Positions 14,201-29,200 of a stretch of DNA of 64,000 bases are shown piece by piece; position 1 is the first letter of the stretch; each line of letters starts with the position of its first letter. The position numbers and the translations under genes were made by a program. The DNA is from Membranipora membranacea (taxonomy: Eukaryota; Bryozoa; Gymnolaemata; Cheilostomatida; Membraniporidae): assembly GCA_914767715.1 (NCBI GenBank), contig OU612067.1, forward strand, positions 17,985,001-18,049,000, read 5' to 3'. The notes under the pieces were generated by a model, which saw nothing but the letters and a program-made list of their open reading frames with translations, was not told the DNA's origin and did not search any database.

Positions 14201-17200
14201 CCTTGGTGAAACATCGTACTCCTTCGCTAAGTTATGGTCTACCATGAAAGGGTTAGGCAATGACTAACCAGCTCACAATACTGGTTTGTGGTTTTGTTTT
14301 CTAAAACAATTCAAAAGTACCCTAATTAAAGAAGTATCAGGCTTAAAAAGGATAAAAAATGCTCAGTATGTGACATGTTAGCTGTCAGTTTGAGGCTTGC
14401 TGACACAGCCAGATCCTGCTGCCAGAAGTTCATTGCTTTATGGTGTCACTATTTCCCAAGGCTCTATACGCTACAGTCTTCAATTTCACTCCCTTGACCT
14501 AAAGCAATCACATTGATTATGTATTAGGTATTACCAGAGACTATGGATATATCTATGGTCTCTGGTACTATAGCAATGATCAAAATCCTAGAGGACTCAA
14601 CTGACGTAATATTGAGATTTTCTGTGGTGGCCTTGTAGAGCAGATTTGGCGACAATCACAGAGACCTGCTGTTTGGTGGGGTGTTTGTCTTCTGATGGCA
14701 AAGTTTGCCTAAAGGATTGGCTACTTTTATCTAGAGAGTGTTTGTGGCCATTATCATCAGGATTGCCACATTCTTGTGTAACATTCCTTTAAAAATAGTC
14801 AATTTTAGTCAATTTAGGCTAAAAATAAATTTTAGTTTTCCTGGAAAGAACGTTTACCATCTCATAGCAAAAACAAATGTTGATGGAGCGCTTCACCATT
14901 TATGATCTGGAGGAGGTTCGGAAATCCTGTGGTCAGACGTTGTCATGCCCCCACTTCCAAAGCAAAGTTTAATTTATGCAAATTACACTCATTATTACAT
15001 ATCCCTAATAACTGTTGTCAACTGGTAGACTTGATTTTTTGCGGAGTGAATAATAAAGCATGTATTGTAAGTTTGGTGATCTGATGGAAAATTCAACCTG
15101 TAAATTGAGTATCTATATACGCTAGGCTGGATCCATTGTATTGCTAGCTTCAGGTTTAGCAGCTGTCAGTTTGCCTTCAGACCGACATTCCTCAATACCG
15201 AGCGATCAGTGATCTCTGTTGTACAACGAGGGTCCTGTGATCTCTGTTATAAGGGTACCAGAATGAGGATGTCTCGAATGACTACTTTGATGGATCGAGA
15301 TCAGGGAAGTAAATTCAAGGCTCAAATGATGATATAGAGGAGGAGTGTGACTACTAAGTTTTAGTCACTCATCGTACTTTCAGGGTTTATGTGACTAATT
15401 TCCATCAATGCAGAGGGTTTCCAAAGCAAATAACTTCAGGAGCTGTCATCTCAGACAAACTCTCTCAGATGCCAGGTTTCTCCACAGTGCCGGAGAGTCC
15501 TGTATGTACAGTGTGTCTTAACATTTTATTTGTGTTGCAAATACTTGGTGTCCATACATTTTCTTCGCTGTACAAGAGCTGGTTTTTAGCCAAAGAAGAA
15601 ATAAGTTAAAAGTATCATTATTAGAATGTCCTACTGTCGTAATCCTGGTGCTATCTATCTAATTAATCGCATGACATGATATTCCTCTGACGGATTTTAA
15701 TTTGCTATATGTTTATCTTAAAATTGGTCTCTTGGGAAAACATTAGAAGAAGGTTTCATTATTGCTATTTCTGTAATAGTTTTGCTTTACCGTGCTGTTG
15801 CCTTGCTACGGTATCAAGCTTCAACGGAAGTATGATTATCTCAGGTTGTATGGTCTGACTGCTGCTTATGGCTGAAATATTGGCGATTGATTATACAAAA
15901 AGTTGAATTGCCTTTTCTGCACAGGGTTTTTTCGAGTCAATATATAGGACCAATAGTCTATACCAACAACCAAAGACACATTCTCCAATCAACAACATAA
16001 AGAGAATCTGATTGGCTGGCAAGGTCAGCTATAATGATTTGAAAACTCTGATCTAACCGTTTTTTCCTCCTCACTGATCACAATCTAACTGATAACAAAA
16101 CACAGTCAGGAATTTTTCTTGATGACCTTGATGACCTATCAACAATGCAATAAAAGTTCTTGATCATCCACTCAGACAGCACAAGGTCTAAAAGAGCAGA
16201 AATATCTGTCGCTGCTACCTGATGATGGCATTGTGTTTTCATGTAGAAGTTTTGAGATCCTCTGCTGTTACCAATTGAGTTTCATATCGTGTTCCATGAT
16301 AGATTTGGATTGTGGTGTTGATTTTGATGATCGTTACTACAATATGGAGCTGATAATGCTTAGCCTGCAGACCCGTCATAAACCTGATAAAGTCTGAACT
16401 CACGTCGAGGGAATTACTGTTGCACTAGAATGGAGGCTATATTTACGCTATGTACTGTTACTATATCTGATCTTGGTGCTTCCTGCGCATGTGGTTCTAA
16501 TCTTTGATCCAGATATCGCTGATTTTATCTCTGGTCGTAATCACTATTTCAAGCCTGTATGGCCAACATGTCAGAGTTTGGCCAACCTGTCAGAGAAGGG
16601 ATTCAATGATTTGGCTTTTTATTATTGCTCTACAGTTAGTGGGTTTGTCCTAACATCGTGTTATTATATGTTTCAGTATTCATCAGGTTTGTTGCAGAGA
16701 AGTTGAGGGTTGGTGAGATCATGCTGTTTTTTACGGGAGTTGTCTCCATAATGGAGTGTTACCCATTTACCTGATGTATAGTAGGTCAACACCCAGGAAC
16801 TATGTTTACGGATAATGCATCCTAGACAAGCCAATCTTCATTAAGCAATTCAATTTTTCATTAAGCTCTTTTTTTTTGCTCTTATAGCAGACAGCTAGGT
16901 AATTAGGATCAACTGACTTTTTCTAACCCTAAACAACATATATGCGCCCCTGTGTGCCTAGCTATATCATTAATTGCAGCTTTTCATTCATTTTGCTCAG
17001 TCAGCATTTCTTAATATCCAATTCTGGCCGGTTGCATCTGTTTGCCTGGTTATCTCATGATTAGGGCTGAGTTTTACTATAATTACAGGGCCGGTCAATG
17101 TGTTTACTACAAGTGGATGATTTCATGCTTTTCAGCTTTTCTAATTTGAGCTTTATCAGATTTGTTTATTCCCTATCAGCTACACTACAGTTTATTTGTC

Positions 17201-20200
17201 ACATCATGTTAATAATTTTACGCAACCACTGTTATTGATGATGGTGACTCATAGCTCTATACGTGTCAAACTGAATTTTGCAATCAGAACGATGATCTTT
17301 CTATCAGGAGTTATTGCTCATTCCACGTATAAAGATCCCTTAAAATATAGAATGCTCTGAGAAATTGCCTGTTGGTTTACATCATATGGGCAAGCTTCTG
17401 TTTAAGTATGTTACTATAGATGATTCTAACATCTGCTTCCACCTTCTAATGACATACTATATTGCTATCACTTCACTCCATTGATCTAATGGACATAATT
17501 CAATAAATAATTTAGAGTAATAGTAAATAATTGTCTGGATAAAATTCCAAGCAAGACTGGCTGAATAGCTCAGCACTTCGGCTCTTCTTTGAAATCGGCT
17601 GGTAATGCAAGTTAAGAAGAAAGGGATGGGGGCACATATAATAAGCAACATGATCAGTATAACTAAAAATATTACGCATCGAGGCGTTTAGGTCAAGGCT
17701 CTGCAATGGAATTTGCAATATTTTATTCAAACTATATATGTATATATGTAAGTATCCACGTTCACTGAGTTTCTTTCAACTGTAGATGAATCTGGAAGTA
17801 GGATAATTATTTCTCTATTTATTATCACCAAAGGTATATCCAGGGATGACTCAAATTTATATCTGGCCAAAGTCAAGGAGTTTGAGATCTATATCTGGAT
17901 ATGAGAGTACTTTGCCTACTACTTGAACCCAGTTGAAGCACCTTTTCTATATTCAGAGTTGATGGTTATATCATAATTAATGATAATCAACCACCTCTGT
18001 GATCTGGTTGAGTCGTTCACTTCTCACAGCGCTGTCACGCTGGTTCCGGCTGATTTTATAGATAGTATTGCTGGTTGGGCTGATGAATCTTCAAAACGCC
18101 GACATTGCAGGTTTCTTTTATTTGATTTTTAATAGCTGTAATTTGATTCCATAAATCTATGGTTGTATTATGGTGCGTATGATGTTTTATTTGGGAATAT
18201 AGGCTTCCCATGAATCGACCCGTCCATCTCACACCTATGTGTTGTCTTCTCACCGCTGCAGAAATTTTGGAAATTTCCTAAACTCTGCCTGTGCTGACTA
18301 TTTACACGAGTTGGCTATTTTGAAGTTGTCTGCACACTTTGAGGATTGGGGTAATGTAAGACAACTACAACAACTCCCATAGTTAACTTTTCTTTATCTC
18401 TTTATTGCCTCTTGGTGTAACTGTATAATTTTGCAGAAATTTTTTTTCATGTGACGCTTAGTGGTTTGTTATCATCAGCATGTATAATCAAAGAATAAAG
18501 ACTTAACATCTTCCCAGTTTCAAGAGCTTTCCAACGATATATAAAAAGTCAATATTAGTCAATATTAGCTGACCCCTGTGTCTCTACCTTAGAGGGTGAA
18601 AAAATTTGATTTGACCAGTTTTTGCTTGCTTCTTTTCCTGGATCGTATTCTCTGTTGAAAGAAAAGCGTTGACCTGTCCAGCCTCATCTTACTCTTCAGC
18701 TCATCCTCATCTTTAACTCTTATAAGTCCGGATAAAAGAACCCATTAACAGCGGATGGGGTTATTAGTAGTTAAGCAGCCTTCACATCCTCACAGTTAGG
18801 AAACACTATAGACTTAGTATACTATGGGAAACACCCCCAGAGCTCATCTTCATTTAATGAGTCCCTAAACTATCATCATCAGCCATGTGCAATAATATTA
18901 CGGATATGCAATATACTCCTATACTCGTGGTATGTTTTGATCAGCACGATGATTTTCTTTCTCAATCTTCTCAGGTCCGACTTATTCCTGTTCCAAAGTA
19001 CAACTCATTGAATACCAAAGCAAAAACTTAAATTCTTGCTGGCATCAAAGCTATGCATGTATTAAAGATTCTGTCATTATAACACTGATGGCTATTTATT
19101 CAGCATCTAGCTATTTGAAAATATTTAGACATAATTTATGCATACTTGGTAACATGAATCACTTTTTATTGCTCCATGTTGATATGAATCTTTGTTCCAT
19201 TTCACCTGATTATGCTTGTTTTGCCACATTTTTAAGCTGTTCCTTAGGAAGGATAACAATAGGGGTATTTGCAGCTGCAAATCAGTGAGATAGAACAATG
19301 AATAAACACACTGCCCTGCCTCACTAGTTAGATCATGTATTATGCATCAGTCATTACAAAAGCCTTGCGCATAACAGTAGGTGAAACCAGAGCCGTATTT
19401 ACTGAAACCAGCAAACAGCCATGTTGTGTTCCTTTTTACAAAAGCAGGATTGGCCTACTATTGCATTATTGTGCAAACTGATGTCATAAAAAAAATATTA
19501 GTTTTATGACTCATATACACACAAGAGAGAAACAGACAGCGGTATTGGTATAACTCTTGTAGTGTAGACTGTCTCAGGCCCTGATATCTATGGGTAGTTC
19601 AATCTTAATTTTCACAGCAAGTTGATATGAGAATTTCGCACAAATTTGTGAGTCAAAAAATTTAAATAAAAGGTGCTTGGGTTGATTGAACCCTACATAA
19701 ATATACCACACCTTTCAGAAGGCCTACAGGCTTTCATAGGCTAATTGCCTTGTGTCAACCATTGAGGCAAAATTTTAATTATATGCCTAATGAATGCCTG
19801 TAAGTCTACTGATTCATTTATGAAACCACTCTTGTATTGTGTTTCTGTTTTCTGTCAAATTAAAATAGTATTGATGTTTGTTACTGATATGAAGTGGGCT
19901 GATTTGCGGTGGCGCAGACCATTAAAACCTATTTTTGCATACCAAGCATGTTTTACTCAGCACTAAGGCAACGTGATTGCGTCAAAGAGTAGGAAAGAAA
20001 CATACAGTTACAATTTGTACAGGGCACGGCAACACTGGCAAAGAGTCAAAGGATCAATCATACATCGGATATAGAACTGAAGAGTGAATGATATCTAGCC
20101 TTTTCTCAAAATTGGGATCATAACCAATCTTCATCTCAGCGAAGAGTATTATAGAGTTCTGTGTACAAACATCGGACGCCTATTCAGCTCATTGACAAGA

Positions 20201-23200
20201 ACATCTGTAGAATAACAGGATCTCATTCATTGACAACTTCTACATGTGGTCAGGTTGTGTGTTTGTTTGTGTTGTGCAATCGTGGAACAATCTTATTTCA
20301 TGTTAATTCTTGTCAGGAATTTGACCTTTGCACTACAACCTGATCGGTGATTGATAGATGCGGAGCAAATTAAATGGGATGTGACTAGATTGTGGGTAGT
20401 ATTTAGTGTTTACTGCCACCGCAGTGATTTCATCAGAGTCAAGCACAGTAGGCACAGGGCTACTCTCTACCCATCCAGTCAGTCACGTGTGAACACTGAG
20501 CCGGAGTAGCAGGTTGAAACCTTTTTACAAGTTTATTATTTGGACTATTCAATAACTAAGTGGATTTTATACGTTGTACCTGAAAACCTGAAGAAACATA
20601 AGGAGGAAAGCGGATTACTATTTCATAACCATCGGACAGTGATAGGCATATTTACATCAGATTACACAATTGCTGTGTTATTTTGCCACTGTGGGACAAC
20701 AATCAAAGCTTTCAACTCTAAGTTCTCACCATCTAACAAGAAATCACTGATAAAGGTTGCTCAACATTATAAAGTGTAGTAGCAGCGAGGACTTCCAGGG
20801 TAACAGAATGCAGATGGCTAACAGGCTGTTGTTCTACTAAACAACGCTATAATTGTTTAACAATCTGGACTTGATTCTTTTTGCATATCAAAACGAAACC
20901 AGATAAAGGAACATTCAATAAACAGACATTATTTACGAAATGAGCAATCGAAGTAACTCAACTACAAGAGAGCAGCAGTCAAAATCGCGCAGTGCGTCAG
21001 ACCTGCAAGCAAAGAAGATAAAAGTTCCACTTACAAACAGGATAACGCTTCTCCCTGCACATACAGCTCACGCAGCTCCTTACATAGGTGATAAGAGATT
21101 GGGCAATGGCAATGGTGTTACCTTCAAGCCTAAGCTAACCAACTCCAATCCTGCTATATCAAGTCAAGCAAAAGCCAAAGGAGTGGCAGTCAATCAAAAA
21201 CAAGTGGACAAAAGACGCTATCAGAAGCAAATGTCAGACACACAACATCAACAGACTCCTGGTCAGCAAAGGCCATTAACAGCAGCAGGATCTACACAAC
21301 CACCGCAGTCATCTAAACAGCAGCCTGTTAGCGCTCGACCACCGCCTCTAAGATTACCTTCATCGCGAGCTAAGAATCCGACGTCACAGTTATCTCAGGG
21401 CGGCTATCTCATGCATCGCGCTGAGGGAATGTTTGACTTGTCTAATCTAAATAACACCCCAGGGTATAAGGGCAGTATATACAACCTATTAGAGGAGTTT
21501 CAAAAGCAGTATGAGATATCATCAGTGCCTAATACATCGCCCCAGCAAGATGCAGAAAGGAAATTTGTCAGTACAGAGGGAAAGCATACAGGACTACCTA
21601 CAGCTACTCAAGGTGTGTATCTCTTCATCTTGTTTGTACTCAAATGACATGTCATTAAAATGATTCAGAAAGTTAATCCATGTTCAGTGGCCATGATGTG
21701 ATGCTAAACTGATATAAACATTTTACAAATGAGTAACAGCGGATTGATTTTGCCCGGGCCCTACTACGACACATCAATAAAAAAATGCCTGTGGTTTCCC
21801 TCATCTTGGCAAAAAAAGTGTTGTTCAACCCAGTAGTATCTGGGGCTGGATCTAGCCATCAGTGTCTATCAATCAAGTTGAGAATTTTGGCCAAAATAAG
21901 TTTTAGCCTGGATGATTGATTCTTCTTATAAATTTTTGTTTTGTGACCAATTACTGAATAATTGAGCAGTATGTTTGAGATACTAGTATGGCCATCTGAC
22001 ATTGATCTTAGATTAACATCAGGACATTTGGCTTGTAAGAGGCCCTGCAACCCCCAAAGGACTGCACATCTGCTGGGTTATTTAGTTAGCGTTGTACTTG
22101 ACTTGGGCCTATACTAAGATAGTAGGCTGAAATTGCATGATTTATAAGGGCTCCTGCCTGTGCTTCGCCCAGGCCAATCTTGTACTATTATTCCCTCTTC
22201 ACTGCTGATCTGTTTACAATCATCAATATCTTAAGTGGCATCTTCCTGAAACCAGCAAGATGTTTATTCTACAGTTACAGCAGCTGTTAAAATGCAACAA
22301 ACATAGGTTCCTCATAAAATAAAATTGTTTTGTGTAAGCATCGAATTCTGAGCTGGGCGGTTCACTGAGTTAGACATTAGACATGCATAATAAAATGAGA
22401 ATGAAATGTGAAGCTTAGGTAATACCCTTACTGTTGATCTAGCCACACTTTATTGGACTATTGATTGTATAAGGGAAGCTTTTCTTGATATCTTGTAAAC
22501 TAATGAGTCAGTGGTATTTCACTTTTGCCTGTTGTAGACGTAAGTTCGTCGAAACGCAAAGAAGATAAACTTCAAATTTATCAGCAGCAGCGCATAAGCA
22601 GCCAGATTAGTCCTCGGAGCACGCAATCACAAGATTCTCACACAACGCGGCCATTGAGTTCTCCGGCGCGACCGACAGACACGACTGTGCCTCTGCAATT
22701 ACTAGCAGAGAGAAAAATGGATTCTAAAAGAGTTACTACAGACTCTGAGGAAGAGTTATTGGCACAGATCTTATTAACCATGTCAAGGTCGAATCCGCAT
22801 AAGGATGAAGAAAGTGACTACGCTAACCTCTGGGATAGTGAATCGGGTCAGACTGATAGCTCGGCTGTATCTAGTAACAGGTCTTCTTTCCAAACTAACA
22901 AAGACGTAATGGGCTCGTTACTCAGGACCAAAGTAAACAGGCAGCACTCACAGGATAATGACAGGCGGAAAGCTTGGATTAATTATTCAGAATCTACCAT
23001 GTCATCCTCACAAACTGAAACTGACGCAGGGTCTATGTACCCTTTTGACATGGATAAATTCAAAAGCTTAAAAGACAAAGCCAACAATCTGGACTTAACG
23101 CTGACAGACTTTTTCTCAGACCTCAAACATTCCAACTCGATATTAGAGCTTTCCAAGCTCTTTACATCAACCAACGCAATGCTTTCAAGTGGTAAGGAAA

Positions 23201-26200
23201 TGGGTGTATTACTCTCATGAAAAAAAATTGGGTGAATACTTAGCTAAAACCTTTTATGGGAACATAACTGTAGGCTGACACAGAGTTGTTTTGATTTGTC
23301 GTAATCACTGACTTCATCACAAGTGGGGACTTACGCAGATGTGACACATTCCATCTTTAATGTTCTGTCTCTTCCTCCCATAGACTTACTATTAAGTCTA
23401 TGGTCTCTCTTGTTCGTCAGCTCTTACTTGATACCACACTCTAACCATCCTGATTTGCTAGCTATTTCAGTCACAGATTCATTCATTTAGATCATTATCA
23501 AACAAATTACCAAACAATCAGGCTATAAAAGCAGGAATTATGTTATTGGAATGGCATTTTATTTGATGAAGGCAATAAGAGTATTTAGCATTTTTCCACC
23601 AGTTCCTTCAGTGCTCTGAACTGTCTGTATATTGGAGAATTAGTACTGATGGCTGTCTGGCATGTAGCTAATTTGAGACTGGTTATGAATTGATTCTCGG
23701 TATATTCTCTGTTATGTAAAGAGCAGCAGGCGCTGTCTAGTTTCTTGCTGCCGATTGTTATGACTTGAATAGGCTAATGAGTTAGCTAATCAAATAACAT
23801 GTGATTGAGTTGCCTTCCTGCTGAGAAATGCTTCTTGAGAGCAACAGTGCAGCATTGGATGAAGTTTGACGTGGGAATGAGATTATCATCTTTCTACATT
23901 TGAGATGTCTTAGAGAGTACTTACTATTTTTAATTAGTTTTTTGTGCTCTCTTTGCTGTCACATGGAGACATGGGTGGTTATAGTTTGGTGGTTTGCTTC
24001 TGTTTGTTTGTATAATAGTTAAAATGGTTTGCTGCGGTGTTGTTCACTAACTCACTTCACTTACAAGTAGGGAAAGCCAAGTTTCCTTATGGGGAAGTCA
24101 ATCTTATACCAGAATCTCCTATGGAAAGTCTGTTATACCTCTTTCACTCTCAAAAGGCGAAGACACTTCAATTGTTTTATTGAATTGCTAAATTGGTCAG
24201 TTGATATAAATTCATTGTTACTACAGCTCTTGTTCCAGACTGATAATCCCAATAATCTAGATAATGACACAGTCCCGTACAATCCCTTTCTCTGCCTCTG
24301 TTATTGAGTCGGAGACTGACACCTAAAAACCCGTGATTATCTCTGAGAATACAAAAAATCATGTTTATTTTAGACTATTTTCAGGTTATGAGGAAATGTT
24401 GATGTTTAGTTCCAAAACAACTGGGCACCTAATGCAATAACAGCGTGATCCGCAGAGTTCTTTTCAATCATTGACTTTTCATGTCTTCCCTTGTGTTCAT
24501 GTCTTCACAAATTCAGAGGCTTCAGTGCTGAATGCCGTGGTCAGATTTTGATATCAGGGACCGGGCATGCGGTCAGATTAGAGCTGAGTGTTTGTCATTT
24601 TGTGGTGACAGAATGCTAAATTTTATAGGCCAACACTTTGGGTATATTTGATGTAATCCTCGAATGACCCTTGTTTGTGGTTTTATATCTCAAGACGAGA
24701 TCAAAATCTGTGCTCTCAAACAAGACGCAACCAGAGACTACGGATATCTATCTATAGTCATCTATCTATAGTCGCTGATGCAACAGCACTACTAATACTA
24801 ACACGTTGACTTGTTGTTTATTTGGATCTCGTTTGTTGCAAAATTGTGAGGAACAGAAATGCTGATGGTTTGGTCTCCACTTTAACTCTGAGGTTAACTA
24901 TGCTAATGATATTCTAAAAAATGAGTCAAGAATGTCGCTCGCTCAGACTGCAGTCACATCAGGTGATCGATGAGTTGTGTTGTTTACTTAGAGTCTTTGT
25001 TGTGTAGGCGTAGCTATGTGCTATTATGAGCGACAGGCTAATTATTAGTCGACTTTTTATTTCGCCATCAGTTGGTCCCACATTCTGGAAGTCTGGCCTG
25101 GCTCACCTGGTTAGAGTACATGAGGGGCTTAGTCTGTCTGTGGGCAGTCATGTAGCTAACCTCCTTGCATAGAGGAAGTATCGAGAAGGAAGTATAAGGT
25201 ATCAAATACCTGATATCAGACGTTGACTGGTCAGTTATGTGCTCATCTCGAGATCTCTGTCAGTGTTTGGTTTTCGGATTAGACTGACATTGTCTGATTA
25301 CGGCATGATATTCTATATGTAGGCACGTCATACACACTTTATCAAGTTCTAATATTGAGGGGATGCTTACAAAGTTTCATAGCCATGGCCTCAATAATAT
25401 CCCTAGAGTTTTGATATGCATTGCATATTTTGATTGCGGGCTCATGAACCTTGAACCCCGTTCTACAATATGCTGCTCTTGCTGAGGGCCTTAGGACCAA
25501 TATGTATGTCAGCATATTGATCGACCACTTATCTATGTTGCCTAATTAGACACAGGATTGAGACTAGGAAATCCAGTTTATTTGTTTTCTGTAATATTGG
25601 GATCTCACCTTTGTATTGAGCATGATCAGCAGCAGTAACAGCACTCGGCAGCATGGCTGTCAATAAACCTGACAAGTAAAGTGTTTGTCTCAGGAGAGCT
25701 TTCTTTACTTGTTTAGTTAGTTTAGTTATTGATGACGTCCCAAGTGAACTTGTTAATGGTGCTTATATTGCTATCAGAATATTTGTCTTATTGGAAAAAA
25801 ATAATGTCTCAGCTGGAAAATTGTTTGCTTCTGCTGTGAAATACTTATCAACTCTGGATGGTCTCATCGTAATTTGAATTCCTAAACTGAGGAATCATTG
25901 ATTCTGACTGTTACTTGTTGGCCTCTTGATGTCCAGCGAGTTGTGAAAATTATTGGGTCAGTTTGTGTTGTTGAGAAGGTAATCTAAGTTATGGTTAGGG
26001 TGAAATTTATCACCTCAAATTGCCCACTACGCCTTATAATTTTGAAATTTTTGTGTGTGAATAATCAAATTTCCTATGAATTGTGAACAAAATTTGGAAT
26101 TCTCACTTATACAGCAGCAAATTGATTATTGACTATTGAACATTTAACAGTGATCTTGTTCTTAATCTTAGGTTTCCAACCAAATATATACTAGGCAATA

Positions 26201-29200
26201 AACCATTATCCACTCTCATCTCTAATTCCTTGGTAACTAACAGCACATCTATTATTTTGCAGACTGTAAGTATATGTGCCACCAGAGCTGTGAGGATTTA
26301 CTGACTGAGCAGTGCACAGGACCAAAGAGATCACCGACGGATTGTGATGATGGAACTTCAGAACGAGTGGGAGGATCTAAGTCTAAACATCGACATGATG
26401 CAGTAAGTGTCAGAGAGATCAGTGATAACATTGACCTCTTATCTCATCATTACTTCTCTATTGTGACCTCTGTGTAATACTCTTATATACTGTATTTGTC
26501 TTTTTGACATGGGAGATGCTCAGATTCAATCAAGATATATTTGCGTAATGCTTGTACCAAGGAGAAACAGTGAATATTACTGTTCACTTGTACATCTTAT
26601 AAAACCAGAACAGAGTTATCTTCTCATTTGAAAACAACAAGCTTACTCGAGTAATTTGGATGAGAACATATATCATCAAGTCATTCTAAACGGCTCACAT
26701 TCCCAGCTATCAGAATATGACCTGTTGTTGCTTGTTTGTTGCCCTATGACGGAAGGTTGTTTAACCTTCTATCACATGGCCAGAACAAACATTTTGACAC
26801 GATGTTCTCCCGGTTGTTACTCCGTTTCTACTGCTTGGAGTACCATATAACTGGGTCATCACATCCTTGTAGTGCACTATCAGCTGCGTTTTATATTATT
26901 AATTAATATCTTATCAGCGTTCAATTAGATCACTGAGTTGGAATCTCACTCTGCTATCAGGGGTTCACTTTATTGTATTGTTCATGTGTGTTGTAACATG
27001 GTAGATTCTTACTATTGGTGGGTCAATAATAGTGTTTTCAAAGTGTTCAGTTCCATTTATGATTGGAATGACAAGGTCAGGTTATTACGCGACATTCACA
27101 GGCTCGATAGGCTTTTGAGGATCGATCTTAGCGCCTACATCCTTCTTGTCGCTTGTGAGAGGTTTGGCACATTGCACCTACTTCCTAGCAGCTTATTATC
27201 TCATCAAATTACATAGTTGGCAGAGAGCGCAGTGAACGGTCTGGATTATATTGTACCCTTCCACTGAAACCATTTGGTATCGGACAAGTTTCTACAGTTA
27301 AGGAGCAGGTAACAGGCTGACTGACAAAATTGTTAAGACTTTGTACCTGGCTTCAACATCATCAATCAACTCGGAGGACATTATCTAGATTAGCGGTGAA
27401 GGATTTAATATCCGTATTCAGTCTCCTCAACAGCCTACAGTTGATCTGTTGGCTCAGTAGCATCAGTAGTGGCAGTGGACTTGGATCATACCAGCGTATC
27501 TAAATCATCAGTGTGATATCAGCTACTCCTGGTGTGTGTATTAACGGTCAAGTTGCTGGTAGTTCTTACACAGGGTGTGAAGGTTGGATATATATACTGC
27601 AGGTCTGATGCTAGTTTACTACATAAGGAACTTATACCTATATAGCTAACCTACATTGAGTATGTCATCAACAGACTCATACATATACATGAAACTGGTA
27701 GGTTCAGTCAGCCTCCTCATCTCCTTGGCTCAGTGAGTTTGGCTTCAGTTTTGGTTAAAGTTTTAGTGAAGCTTGCCTCATAGCTGGCACAGGCGTTTGA
27801 CAGGACTGGTTGTTTCAACCATTGTTGGATTATTGCGTGGGTGTAGGTGTGTAATTCATGGGTGTTTGGTGAGTTACATGGTTCAGTACTTTACTGAACT
27901 TCAGTCTGACTAATCATCTGACATAACATGCGTTCGATATTTGACCATTAGACTGTTCACTCTCTACCTTTACAGGATGACGCAGACAGTGGTTACAGTG
28001 GATCAGGGGGTTCTGCAGGATTCACTCTCAGCAAAGAGGAAATCTGCAGCAAAATCAAAGCCTACAATGAGAGCGTTGGAAAGTCATCTGGTACCATGAC
28101 ACTGGTAAGTTAACCTCAGGAGTAGACTGCTGCTCACAGAGATCATAGACTTACTACTATGGTATGGTAGTCATTGTATGCAATCTGTTTAGGTCAAACT
28201 GGTCAAGATATTAAGTTTTTTAAATGTGCAGATTCGGACCTTGAACTTGGGATTTCCCACTGCGAAGAAAACTTGCAGTTGAAATCATTCAGTCTTCGAC
28301 AAAACTGGCACCAAATGCTCAACTTGATATGATTTTCAAAAGAGGAAGTTGATTCCTGTGATGTCACAGTTGTGATTCCGATCAAGTGGACAACATGAAT
28401 AGCTTTTCGTATCACCACTTGATGCTAACTCATCAAGATCAAGATCAACAACATCCTGACTACAATTATGAATTTTGATCTTGACCTGCAGTCATTTCGA
28501 TCTTTTAGATGGCAGGGATGGTTCTGGTAAGCCATTTATGTTACGGACGTGATTTTAAATGACTATCGACCCGCAGCGTCAGGCAATGACACTCCCTTTG
28601 TAACCCTCAGCAAGATTGACAGTCTGCCGCTCATACTAGAATACCTAACCTCAATCCATCTGCTAAAGACTAAGCTACAGCAATACCCCTCGCTAGCATT
28701 GAGATTTCTTATCATAATTCAACATTAATGTTTTGTCATGTTTCAGCCTGCGAATGGGAGCGATTCCTTTCAAGGAGTAATAAAAGTCTGTATAAGCATA
28801 GATAGAGCCATAAACATGTCACTAAGCTCTCGACCTACGTCTATATATGAAGTACTAGACAGAGAGAGCGAATTATCTCCCCCGACGAGTCCTGAGAATA
28901 CTGTGGTATCTAATGAGCAGCTGCCTAAGAACGCTGTCGTTAGTCTGCACACTACCAGGTGAGCTTGTGTAATGTATATATATATGAAGCTATAACTTCT
29001 CAACATAACCTTTGTAGTATTATGTTTGACCAAGGAGTTAGAGACAACTCCTTGGTTTGACATTCTGAATTTTTTGTCAAAGTTGGATTTGCATTTCAGT
29101 CAACAGTCTTTGATAGATTTCATCGTTAGGAAGTACTGTATACACTCGCCATATGTACAGTGCGCTGGTATTGTTTGACTTAGTCTAGGCTTTTGCCATT

